Shown here: in pieces, positions 1 through 7,700 of the stretch
How the letters are laid out: every line of letters begins with the position of its first letter
Position numbering within the stretch: position 1 is the stretch's first letter
Assembly (NCBI RefSeq): GCF_007747655.1
Contig: NZ_CP036274.1
Span: 6,634,001-6,698,000, forward strand
Origin: Anatilimnocola aggregata
GTDB lineage: Bacteria > Planctomycetota > Planctomycetia > Pirellulales > Pirellulaceae
Length of the DNA stretch: 64,000 nt
Direction of reading: 5' to 3'
Notes under the pieces: model-generated
Told to the model about the DNA's origin: nothing
The model's input: only the letters and a program-made list of their open reading frames with translations
Databases searched by the model: none
Program-made: the position numbers and the translations under genes

Positions 1-1
1 G

Positions 2-343
2 CGGCAGCAATTCCTCGCCAAGATGCAAGGCCAAGGTCGCTCGCCGCTGGAATATCAAGCCGGCGTGCTGCAAGCGCTCACGCTGCTCAATGGTGTCGAT
101 TTGACCGAAGCGACAACCGCCGAGAGAAGCCCGCTGTTGCTAGCGCTCGATGCTCCTCTGTTCGACGATGGCGAAAAACTCGAAGCGATGTTTCTCGCCA
201 CGGTCACTCGCCCACCGACAGCTGATGAAGGTGGACTGTTTCTCAAGCATGTTGCCGCGCGCTCGCCGAGCGAGAAGAATAAGGCCTGGAGCGATTTGCT
301 CTGGGCCGTCCTCAACACGGCCGAATTCGCAACGAATCATTAA
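2..343 (+). CDS. DUF1553-domain protein, C-terminal fragment
   Basis: The reading frame is open from the first bases of the window (R-Q-Q-F-L-A-K-M...) and ends at TAA 341-343, so only the last ~113 codons are present. The text matches the end of planctomycete DUF1549/DUF1553 proteins: a 'leyqaGvLQALtLLNG' segment, then a helical tail with 'ATVTRPPTADE' and a final 'W.DLLWAVLNTAEF..NH'. The complete PSD1 protein at 41315-43645 ends in the same way (FELAAGRQPTTKE ... LAIFNLNDFAYV). Such proteins are exported and usually sit beside a DUF1501 gene; their role is unproven. The 5' part lies outside the window. Confidence 0.8.
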   Translation, partial: RQQFLAKMQGQGRSPLEYQAGVLQALTLLNGVDLTEATTAERSPLLLALDAPLFDDGEKLEAMFLATVTRPPTADEGGLFLKHVAARSPSEKNKAWSDLLWAVLNTAEFATNH

Positions 344-346
344 CAA

Positions 347-425
347 GTAGCCCGACGCGTTAGCGAGGGTGCGGCTCATAGGGGATGCTGATTCGCACTT
401 CTCCCTTGCTGACGCATCGGGCTAC
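347..425. repeat. Intergenic palindromic repeat
   Basis: Two 23-base arms, 347-369 (GTAGCCCGACGCGTTAGCGA then GGG) and 403-425 (CCCTTGCTGACGCATCGGGC then TAC), are inverted copies that agree at 20 of 23 positions. They enclose 33 bases and fill most of the 106-base gap between the DUF1553 fragment and the CoaB-like gene. Arms of this size could form a long cruciform or an RNA hairpin that ends or protects the upstream transcript. It looks like a REP/MITE-type dispersed element, but no second copy occurs in this window. Confidence 0.7.
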
Positions 426-449
426 ATCGGAAAATAGAACTCTCCCTGC

Positions 450-1103
450 ATGGCTCGCATCTTGATTACGTCTGGACCGACGAGGCAATATCTCGATCCG
501 GTGCGCTACCTCACCAATGGTTCCAGCGGACGCATGGGCAAGGCGCTCGCGCAGGCAGCGCTCGACCTGGGCCACGAAGTGGTGATTATCACCGGCCCCG
601 TGAATGTCGATTATCCGGCTGCGGCTAAAATCATCCCGATCATTTCGACCGAAGAGTTGCTCGCCGCTGCGCGGGAGGAATTTGCTCGGTGCGATGGCGT
701 GATCGGTGCAGCAGCTCCGTGCGACTATCGTCCGCTGCAGGTTGAAACGCACAAGATCGCGAAAAATGGCCAACCGCTATTGTTGCAACTGGTCGAAACA
801 CCGGACGTGATCGCCACGCTCGGCAGCGAGAAGCGGCCCGATCAATGGGTTGTCGGTTTTGCGCTCGAAACCGACGATGCGCGGTTTCGGGCCATCACCA
901 AGCTGGAAAAGAAGCACTGTGATCTGATTGTGCTCAATGGACCGACCGCCATGGATGCCGGGGACAACGATATTGAGTTGTTGGACCGGGAAGGGGAGGT
1001 GATTTTGTCAGCGCACGGTTCGAAGGACGAAGTTGCAAAGCAGATTGTGCAAGTGATTCAGGCCAAACTAATCGCACATTTTCAGTTGCTCGCGAAGGAA
1101 TAA
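450..1103 (+). CDS. coaB: CoaB-like phosphopantothenate-cysteine ligase
   Basis: This 217-residue protein corresponds to the CoaB half of the bifunctional CoaBC (DFP) enzyme. It would couple 4'-phosphopantothenate to cysteine using a nucleotide triphosphate, in coenzyme A synthesis in the cytoplasm. Visible hallmarks are the N-terminal 'ILITSGPTRQYLDPVRYLTN' Rossmann loop followed by GSSGRMG, the 'GAAAPCDYRP' loop (usually AAVADYRP) and 'HKIAKNG', which supplies the conserved Lys region. 'VVGFALET' and 'DLIVLNGP' complete the fold. No decarboxylase (CoaC) domain is attached, so CoaC must be encoded elsewhere. The ATG at 450 is the only sensible start; no strong ribosome binding site is seen. 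Confidence 0.85.
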   Translation: MARILITSGPTRQYLDPVRYLTNGSSGRMGKALAQAALDLGHEVVIITGPVNVDYPAAAKIIPIISTEELLAAAREEFARCDGVIGAAAPCDYRPLQVETHKIAKNGQPLLLQLVETPDVIATLGSEKRPDQWVVGFALETDDARFRAITKLEKKHCDLIVLNGPTAMDAGDNDIELLDREGEVILSAHGSKDEVAKQIVQVIQAKLIAHFQLLAKE

Positions 1104-1245
1104 GCCACAGTCCCCGCGTCGCTGGTTGTTCGGAGGAAATCCGGCAACCGGCCCCGAGAAGCGGTCGATACCTGCAGAGAGCACGATTGGCGAAGAGCTG
1201 CCGGTTGCGGCGAGAAGTTCTCGCGGTCAGCGGGAGTTTTTGGAA

Positions 1246-1272
1246 ATTAGTTTTTTCGTGAAAAGAACTAAT
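1246..1272. repeat. AT-rich inverted repeat, possible regulator site
   Basis: The arms ATTAGTTTTTT (1246-1256) and AAAGAACTAAT (1262-1272) pair over 11 bases with one G-T and enclose CGTGA. There is no T tract after it, so it does not read as a terminator of coaB. It lies about 35-60 bases upstream of the candidate sigma-54 promoter and might bind an activator. That role is inference from position and symmetry only. Confidence 0.4.
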
Positions 1273-1304
1273 CGCCTGTCGATTCGCCCTCGAACGCTTG
1301 TCAG

Positions 1305-1321
1305 TTGGCATAACAGTTGCC
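1305..1321 (+). promoter_or_regulatory. Candidate sigma-54 (-24/-12) promoter
   Basis: TTGGCATAACAGTTGCC matches the sigma-54 consensus TGGCAC-N5-TTGC in its invariant elements: GG at 1307-1308 and GC at 1319-1320, with the exact 12-base offset required. The mismatches are T and A for the less conserved C and G after TGGCA. Transcription would start near 1332 and give a leader of about 110 bases before the ATG at 1442. Sigma-54 promoters need an enhancer-binding activator. Short matches also arise by chance, so confidence is moderate. Confidence 0.45.
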
Positions 1322-1441
1322 AAATTGGGGAAACCTGTGCTTTGTGACTTCGCAACTAGCTACTTTGCCACTGATCTGGTCGGTAGCTGCTTAAAGGTTG
1401 GGCAGTCTCATCCGAACGCACGTCCCAGCGGAGGGTCGGTG

Positions 1442-2950
1442 ATGGATTTTAGCGCGTACCAGACGGACGAATTTTACGACGAAATGTTCGAGGCTCCTGG
1501 CAAGCCCCGTGAACGTAGTCAGCACCTCGTCAGTCGGCTGCAATCGCTCTCTGCGGGAGAGTTGCAGCGGCGCCAAAAGTCGGCCGAGCTAGCCCTCCTC
1601 AATATGGGGATCACGTTCAACGTCTATGGCCACGAAGCGGGTACTGAGAAAGTGTGGCCCTTTGATCTGGTGCCACGCATCATCGACGGTGGCGAATGGG
1701 ACATGATCGAGCGCGGGCTCAAGCAGCGCATCACTGCGCTCAACATGTTCATCGACGATGTCTACAACGCGCAGTACTGTCTGCGCGATAAAGCGGTTCC
1801 CGATTGGTTGATTGGTTCCGCCAAGAATTTGCTCGAACCGTGCCGCGGCATGACTCCTCCCAAGGGAATCTGGTGCCATATCACGGGTACCGATCTGGTC
1901 CGTGACACGAACGGCCAGATGTACGTGCTCGAAGATAACTTGCGTTGTCCCTCGGGCGTTTCGTACGTGCTCGAGAATCGCGAAATCATGAAGCGGACCT
2001 TCCCGCAAGGTTTCGACGGTTTCTCGGTGTTACCGGTCGAAGATTATCCCGATCGTCTGCTCGACATGCTGCAGCATATCGCGCCTGAAGGAGTGAACGA
2101 CCCCACGGTCGTCGTCCTCACGCCCGGGATCTATAACTCCGCTTATTTCGAGCACTGCTTCCTTGCCCAGCGGATGGGTGTCGAGTTGGTGCAAGGTTCC
2201 GACCTGTGCGTGACAAATGGTCACGTCTTCATGCGGACCACGAAGGGTCTCGAACGGGTCGATGTGATCTATCGCCGCATCGATGACGAGTTCCTCGATC
2301 CGAAGACCTTCCGTGCCGATTCAACGCTTGGTGTGCCGGGCTTGATGGACGTCTATCGCGCTGGTCGCGTTGCCTTGGCCAATGCACCGGGCACCGGCGT
2401 GGCCGACGATAAGGCCGTCTATGCGTTTGTCCCGCAGCTAATCAAGTACTTCCTCAACGAAGACGTGATTCTGCCGAATGTGCCGACATTTGTCTGTGGC
2501 GAAGAGCAGCAGTGCGATCACGTGATTGCCAATATCGATAAGTTGGTCGTTAAGCCAGCCAATGAGTCGGGCGGCTACGGCATTCTGCTCGGCCCTCGCG
2601 CGAGCAAAGCGGAACTCGATAAGTACAAAGACCTGATTCGCTCGAACCCGCGGAACTACGTCGCTCAGCCGATGCTTGGACTGTCGCGCGTGCCGACGAT
2701 TGTGGAAGATCATTTCGAAGGGCGGCACGTCGACTTGCGTCCCTACATCCTCTACGGCAAAGATATCTTCGTGCTGCCCGGCGGTTTGACGCGCGTGGCG
2801 CTGCGTAAAGGCTCGCTGGTGGTAAACTCGTCCCAAGGTGGCGGCAGCAAAGACACCTGGGTCTTGAGAAACGGATATACAGGCGGTCGTTTTCCCACCC
2901 AGCGGCAGACCATGACGAATGGCTCACAGTCGCAGTACCAGGCCAGCTAA
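1442..2950 (+). CDS. Circularly permuted ATP-grasp protein (DUF404/DUF407 family)
   Basis: The 502-residue protein belongs to the circularly permuted ATP-grasp family (CP_ATPgrasp, old names DUF404/DUF407). It carries the family sequences '[20 protein letters not shown]' (about 57-76), '[20 protein letters not shown]' (161-180), '[12 protein letters not shown]', the nucleotide-binding '[13 protein letters not shown]' (about 368-380) and 'DLRPYILYG' (431-439), then '[13 protein letters not shown]'. ATP-grasp enzymes form amide bonds between a carboxylate and an amine; family prediction is peptide or amide ligation, with the substrate unknown. The ATG at 1442 has GGAGGG six bases upstream, and codons before it lie in promoter sequence. 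An alpha-E gene follows after 32 bases, an arrangement typical of this family. Confidence 0.88.
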   Translation: MDFSAYQTDEFYDEMFEAPGKPRERSQHLVSRLQSLSAGELQRRQKSAELALLNMGITFNVYGHEAGTEKVWPFDLVPRIIDGGEWDMIERGLKQRITALNMFIDDVYNAQYCLRDKAVPDWLIGSAKNLLEPCRGMTPPKGIWCHITGTDLVRDTNGQMYVLEDNLRCPSGVSYVLENREIMKRTFPQGFDGFSVLPVEDYPDRLLDMLQHIAPEGVNDPTVVVLTPGIYNSAYFEHCFLAQRMGVELVQGSDLCVTNGHVFMRTTKGLERVDVIYRRIDDEFLDPKTFRADSTLGVPGLMDVYRAGRVALANAPGTGVADDKAVYAFVPQLIKYFLNEDVILPNVPTFVCGEEQQCDHVIANIDKLVVKPANESGGYGILLGPRASKAELDKYKDLIRSNPRNYVAQPMLGLSRVPTIVEDHFEGRHVDLRPYILYGKDIFVLPGGLTRVALRKGSLVVNSSQGGGSKDTWVLRNGYTGGRFPTQRQTMTNGSQSQYQAS

Positions 2951-2982
2951 TTTCGGCCCCGTTGAGACAGGCAACCTGAGGA

Positions 2983-3957
2983 ATGCTAAGTCGCGTAGCA
3001 GATTCTATCTTTTGGATGAGCCGAGCGATCGAGCGTGCGCAGAACATTGCGCGGTTCATCAACGTCAATCTAAAGTTATCGCTCGAACTGGGCCCCGCGG
3101 CGCAAAGCCAGTGGGCTCCCCTGATCTATACGAGCGGCGACCAAGAGCGTTTCGCCGAGTTATACGGTGAATTCACGCAGCGCAATGTGATCGATTTCTT
3201 GGCCTTCGATTCCAAGAATGATAACTCGATTGTCTCTTGCCTGCGGACCGCTCGCGAGAACGCCCGCACCGTGCGCGAGATGATCTCGACCATGATGTGG
3301 GAAGAGCTGAACAAGTTCTTTCTTAGCGTGCGGGCCGCTGCCAACGATCAAACGATTCTCGATTCTCCCTACGAGTTCTTCACCCAGGTGATTCTGGCCA
3401 GTCATCTGATGGAGGGAATAACCGATGCGACGATGTCGCACGATGAGCCTTGGCACTTCGCCCGGCTGGGACGTCTACTGGAACGGGCCGACAAGACTTC
3501 CCGCATTCTCGATGTGAAGTATTTCATCCTACTCCCCAGCGTGGGTGATGTCGGCACGAATATCGACACGATTCAGTGGGGCGCGCTACTAGAGTCAGCC
3601 AGCGCGTTGGAGATGTATCGCAAGCGGCATGGACGCATCGCGCCGGAATCGGTGGCCGACTTTTTGATTCTGGATCGGGAATTCCCCCGCGCGATGCATC
3701 ACTGCTTGATCGAGTCGGAAAAGTCGCTAAGCGCGATCGCCGGTGGCCGCGCCGACCGCGTATACAACGTGGCCGAGCAGAAGCTAGGCCGGCTAAGAGC
3801 CGACGTGAACTATTCGCTCATTCGCGAGATTATCGATGGAGGGCTGCATGAGTTCATTGATGGGTTTCAAGTGAAGTTAAACGAAGTGGGGGCTGCAATT
3901 CACGAGACGTTTTTTGCGGCACCACCGTCAATTCTGGAACCAGTTTCCTCCCAATGA
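2983..3957 (+). CDS. Alpha-E domain protein (DUF403)
   Basis: This 324-residue, mostly helical protein begins 'MLSRVADSIFWMSRAIERAQ', the signature of the alpha-E (DUF403) family. It also has 'HLMEGITDATMSHDEPWHFA', 'LGRLLERADKTSRILDVKYF' and 'FLILDREFPRAMHHCL'. Alpha-E proteins have no proven activity but nearly always accompany, or are fused to, circularly permuted ATP-grasp domains, as here. The gene follows the ATP-grasp gene by 32 bases and is probably co-transcribed; TGAGGA lies immediately before the ATG. The same domain appears again as the C-terminal half of the next protein. A supporting role in the ATP-grasp reaction is inference. Confidence 0.88.
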   Translation: MLSRVADSIFWMSRAIERAQNIARFINVNLKLSLELGPAAQSQWAPLIYTSGDQERFAELYGEFTQRNVIDFLAFDSKNDNSIVSCLRTARENARTVREMISTMMWEELNKFFLSVRAAANDQTILDSPYEFFTQVILASHLMEGITDATMSHDEPWHFARLGRLLERADKTSRILDVKYFILLPSVGDVGTNIDTIQWGALLESASALEMYRKRHGRIAPESVADFLILDREFPRAMHHCLIESEKSLSAIAGGRADRVYNVAEQKLGRLRADVNYSLIREIIDGGLHEFIDGFQVKLNEVGAAIHETFFAAPPSILEPVSSQ

Positions 3958-4112
3958 TCCAGCCGCGGGGCCTTCTGCCCTTGTCCCGCGTCGCCCCTCG
4001 CACTTATGCTGGCAACAGTTTGCCGGCAACTGTTCGGTACTCCTCCGGAAGAGCGGCCGGTTGAGAGTCCAAGTTATCCGGTCCCGCCTTCGTTCCCGCC
4101 ACGCGAGTACCT

Positions 4113-6677
4113 ATGTTGCCGGGAGTGGTTGCACCTGACTCGCACGCTGGACGTGACCTGCTTAAGGGTTATCAGCCCTACGCGCAGGTGCACGATGAGC
4201 TGCTGTCGTCGGATGGCACGCTCCGTCAGCAATGGCAGAAGTTCATGCCGCTCCTCGGGCAATTGGGGAGCACGGAAATCGCCCGTCGCTGGGAACAATC
4301 GCGGCGCGTGATTCGCGAAAATGGCGTCACCTACAACGTTCACGGTGATCCTGCCGGGCTGTCGCGTCCGTGGGAACTCGATGCAATCCCGCTCCTCCTC
4401 CCAGCTTCGGAGTGGAAGAAAATCTCCGACGGGCTGATTCAGCGCGCGACACTTTTGAACCTCGTCCTCGCTGACCTGTACGGCCCGCAGCGGCTGCTGG
4501 CAGAAGGACTGTTGCCACCCGAACTCGTCTTTGCGCACCCTGGATTTTTGCGGCCGTGCAAAGATCTGGCGGTCCCGCGTAATCGCTATCTATACCTTTC
4601 GGCGGTTCACTTGGCCCGCGACCGGAGCGGCGAATGGCTGGTGATCGCCGATCGCACTCGCGGCCCAACGGGTGCGGGTTACGCGCTCGAAAATCGCCTG
4701 GTGATGTCGCGAATGCTGCCCGATGTATTTCGCGATTGCCAGGTTGAACGCCTCGCCACATTCTTCGCCACGCTGCGCGACACGCTGCATTCGAACGCGC
4801 GCAATCAAGAGAATCCGCGCACCGTACTACTCGGTCCCGGACCAACCAGCCCGACATATTTTGAAGACGCTTACCTCTCACGCTATCTCGGTTATGCCCT
4901 GGTGGAAGGGGGCGACCTAACTGTTCGCGAAAATCAGGTTTATTTGAAGACGCTGGGCGGCTTGCTTCGCGTTGATGTCATCCTCCGCCGCGTCCGCGAT
5001 GAAAATTGCGACGCGCTGGAACTCCGTGGCGACTCGATTCAAGGTGTGCCGGGTCTCACGCATGCGGCCCGCAGTGGCAACGTGTTGTTGGCCAATGCAT
5101 TGGGCAGCAGTGTGGTGGAAAGTGCAGCCCTCGTTCCCTTTTTGCCGACGCTGGCGCGCTTCTTTTTGCGAGAAGAACTTAAACTTCCTTCGGTCCGCAC
5201 CTGGTGGTGTGGCGATGGCGAATCGCTGCAATATGTGATCGAGAATTTCGACCGCTTGGTTGTAAAGCCCAGCTTTCCGAACGGTCGAGGGACAGCGGTC
5301 TCCGGTGCGCTGCTCGCGCAGGACCAGCGCCAGGAATGGATCGATCGGATCAAGCATCGGCCGCAGGATTACGTTGCACAAGATCTGGTCACCGGTTCTT
5401 CCGCGCCTTTGTGGGCTGGTGGCAGCATGAAGGCCTGTCATGTTGCCGTGCGTACATTTGCTGTGGCGGCAGGTGACAGTTACGAAGTGATGCCCGGCGG
5501 TTTGGCGCGGGTCTCCACGTCATCCGATCCACTGGCGGAATCGGCGCTGGGTGGACAAGGCAGCAAAGACGTTTGGGTTCTCAGCGATGGCCCGGTGAAC
5601 AACGTCTCGCTCCTCCATCCGGCTGGCACGCCCGTCTCGTTGCAGCGCAGCGGGAACGATCTGCCCAGCCGCGTGGCCGATCACCTATTTTGGTTGGGCC
5701 GCCATGTCGAACGTCTGGAAGGAACGGCCCGCGTCCTCCGTACGACCCTTACCCGACTCACGAGCGAAACCGCAGCAACGGGCTCTCAAAGCTTGGGGCC
5801 GCTGCTAAAGATGCTCGCAGAATTGATGGCCTTTCCGGCGCCCATGAAGCTCTCTCTGACTTCCTCGGCAATGGTGCAACTTGAAGCCGAACTGGGACGC
5901 TGGATTGCCGACCCGGCGCGCAATAGCGTGGCCAGCATGGCTTCAACAATGCGCTCCGCAGCAACCGTCGTCCGCGATCGCCTGTCGCTCGATAGCTGGC
6001 GTATTTTGAATCGCCTGGGGCAAGAACTGACCAGCCAGGGTAAAGAGTCGGTGATGCAACTGGCAGATTCGCTCCCACTGCTGAACCGCCTGATTCTCGA
6101 CCTCGCCGCTTTCAGCGGTATGGGTACCGAGAGCATGACCCGTGGCCCGGGCTGGCGATTCCTCGATCTTGGCCGCCGGCTCGAACGTGCCTTACAGGCC
6201 ATGACTGTGCTGCGTGTCGCCCTGGTCGAGCCCCCCGCCGATGAAGACTCACTCTTCGAAGCGTTGCTCGAAATCGGCGACAGTTCGATGACCTATCGCA
6301 ATCGCTATTTGACCACGCTGCAGTTGCCGCCACTGCTCGACTTGCTGCTGACCGACGAGACCAACCCGCGCTCGGTGGCATTTCAAGTCACTGCGCTGCA
6401 AGGGCACGTTGATGCGTTGCCGCATTCCAATCGGCAGTTGCTGCTCAGTCCCGAGCAGCGCCTCGTGCTCGATACTTGCACGCAATTGCGCCTGGCCGAT
6501 GTTTTTGCGATGTCCAATCTCGATCGTCAGGGTCGACGCTCGGCCTTGGAACGATTCTTACTCCGCCACAGCGAACAATTACGCACACTGTCGGACGAAA
6601 TCAGTCGCCACTACTTGATTCACGCTGGGCCTTCTCGTCAGCTCAATGAGATTCGACCTTCTGGTCGCCTGGAGTAA
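4113..6677 (+). CDS. Circularly permuted ATP-grasp / alpha-E fusion protein
   Basis: The 854-residue protein joins the two activities of the preceding pair. Residues ~1-505 are a circularly permuted ATP-grasp domain ('GVTYNVHGDPAGLSRPWELD', 'RGPTGAGYALENRLVMSRML', 'VDVILRRVRDENCD', 'RLVVKPSFPNGRG' near 384, 'EVMPGGLARV', 'GGQGSKDVWVL'). Residues ~517-840 are an alpha-E domain opening 'LPSRVADHLFWLGRHVERLE'. It differs from the stand-alone protein at key points: the E-D-N of '[10 protein letters not shown]' is replaced by 'IADRTRGPTG', so the two ligases probably use different substrates. The start is uncertain. No ribosome binding site precedes the ATG at 4113, and a coding-like stretch in another frame (from 4006) may be its true N-terminus. 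It is 155 bases after the alpha-E gene. Confidence 0.87.
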   Translation: MLPGVVAPDSHAGRDLLKGYQPYAQVHDELLSSDGTLRQQWQKFMPLLGQLGSTEIARRWEQSRRVIRENGVTYNVHGDPAGLSRPWELDAIPLLLPASEWKKISDGLIQRATLLNLVLADLYGPQRLLAEGLLPPELVFAHPGFLRPCKDLAVPRNRYLYLSAVHLARDRSGEWLVIADRTRGPTGAGYALENRLVMSRMLPDVFRDCQVERLATFFATLRDTLHSNARNQENPRTVLLGPGPTSPTYFEDAYLSRYLGYALVEGGDLTVRENQVYLKTLGGLLRVDVILRRVRDENCDALELRGDSIQGVPGLTHAARSGNVLLANALGSSVVESAALVPFLPTLARFFLREELKLPSVRTWWCGDGESLQYVIENFDRLVVKPSFPNGRGTAVSGALLAQDQRQEWIDRIKHRPQDYVAQDLVTGSSAPLWAGGSMKACHVAVRTFAVAAGDSYEVMPGGLARVSTSSDPLAESALGGQGSKDVWVLSDGPVNNVSLLHPAGTPVSLQRSGNDLPSRVADHLFWLGRHVERLEGTARVLRTTLTRLTSETAATGSQSLGPLLKMLAELMAFPAPMKLSLTSSAMVQLEAELGRWIADPARNSVASMASTMRSAATVVRDRLSLDSWRILNRLGQELTSQGKESVMQLADSLPLLNRLILDLAAFSGMGTESMTRGPGWRFLDLGRRLERALQAMTVLRVALVEPPADEDSLFEALLEIGDSSMTYRNRYLTTLQLPPLLDLLLTDETNPRSVAFQVTALQGHVDALPHSNRQLLLSPEQRLVLDTCTQLRLADVFAMSNLDRQGRRSALERFLLRHSEQLRTLSDEISRHYLIHAGPSRQLNEIRPSGRLE

Positions 6678-6701
6678 GCTTTGGTTGAAAACTCGCGCAG
6701 C

Positions 6702-7580
6702 ATGAAGTACAAGGTCACGCATACGACCATCTACGACTACAGCGATGCGGTCCCGGTTTGCCATAACGAGATCACGCTCTGGCCGCGCGATCACCGGCGC
6801 CAGACCTGTTTGACCCATCGCCTGCGCGTGCGGCCGGAACCGGTCCACCTCGATCATCGCACCGATTATTTTGGCAACCACACAGGCCAGTTCGCGATCG
6901 AACAGCCCCACACTCGGCTGACAGTTACCGCCGTCAGCCAGGTGCAAGTGTTGCCCCCCGATATACCCGCGCCTTCTTCCACGCCTCCGTGGGAAGATAT
7001 TCGCGACCGCTTCACCATTGGGCAACCACCCTGGTGGCTCGAAGCCCGGCAGTTTGTGCTCGACTCGCACTACGTGCAAGCCACGGCAGCCTTGCGCCAA
7101 TTGGCCGAGCCGTCGTTCACACCGGGTAGACCGTGGCTTGAAGCGGTGCTAGACCTGACGACGCGAATTCACGCCGAGTTCAAGTACGATCCCACGGCGA
7201 CGACGATCAATACTTCGCTCGAAACGGTGCTGCGGATTCGTCGTGGTGTTTGCCAGGATTTTGCTCACTTACAAATCGGCTGCCTCCGATCCATTGGACT
7301 CCCTGCTCGTTACGTCAGCGGCTATTTGCTAACTGCTCCAGCACCAGGCCAGCCGCGGATGATTGGTGCCGACGCATCGCATGCGTGGGTCGCGGCCTTC
7401 TCGCCCGAGTCGGGCTGGATCGATTTCGATCCCACCAACAACGTCATTCCCGGCACCGGCCACGTCACACTGGCCTGGGGACGCGATTACAGCGATATCT
7501 GCCCTATCAAGGGTGTGCTCGTCGGCGGTGGCAAGCACCGCATGCGAGTTGCGGTCGATGTTGTACCGCTGAGCGAATAG
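6702..7580 (+). CDS. Transglutaminase-like protein with N-terminal beta domain
   Basis: The 292-residue protein has the bacterial transglutaminase N-terminal domain (from 'MKYKVTHTTIYDYSDAVPVC') and a transglutaminase core with a full Cys-His-Asp triad: C184 in 'RRGVCQDFAH', H227 in 'GADASHAWVA' and D243 in 'WIDFDPTN'. In bacteria such enzymes usually act as proteases or amidases. Genes of this type repeatedly accompany ATP-grasp/alpha-E pairs, where they may cleave or rearrange the amide product. No signal peptide is visible, so it acts in the cytoplasm unless exported by other means. The ATG at 6702 is chosen because it begins the conserved domain; an in-frame TTG at 6681 is the alternative. 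It starts 24 bases after the fusion gene and is probably the last gene of that operon. Confidence 0.9.
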   Translation: MKYKVTHTTIYDYSDAVPVCHNEITLWPRDHRRQTCLTHRLRVRPEPVHLDHRTDYFGNHTGQFAIEQPHTRLTVTAVSQVQVLPPDIPAPSSTPPWEDIRDRFTIGQPPWWLEARQFVLDSHYVQATAALRQLAEPSFTPGRPWLEAVLDLTTRIHAEFKYDPTATTINTSLETVLRIRRGVCQDFAHLQIGCLRSIGLPARYVSGYLLTAPAPGQPRMIGADASHAWVAAFSPESGWIDFDPTNNVIPGTGHVTLAWGRDYSDICPIKGVLVGGGKHRMRVAVDVVPLSE

Positions 7581-7700
7581 TTACTGTCGGTCCAGCAATT
7601 CTGCTGCTGACGTTGAGTTATTCGCCGAGTTTTGCTACCTACCTGCCAGCTCAATACTGGACAGACTCCGCTAGCAGTTTGCTCGGAGCAAGAGGCAGGC

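Larger units (their letters stand above)
1104..1441. other. Intergenic region before the ATP-grasp cluster
   Basis: No gene is supported here. The 338 bases hold an AT-rich inverted repeat (1246-1272), a candidate sigma-54 promoter (1305-1321) and the ribosome binding site GGAGGG at 1430-1435 for the next gene. An open frame runs through from a start near 1298, but its predicted N-terminal part is encoded by the promoter region and has no family resemblance. Confidence 0.6.

Noticed and set aside
1298-1441. Upstream extension of the ATP-grasp protein
   Set aside because: It covers the promoter-like region, and the ATG at 1442 has a good ribosome binding site.
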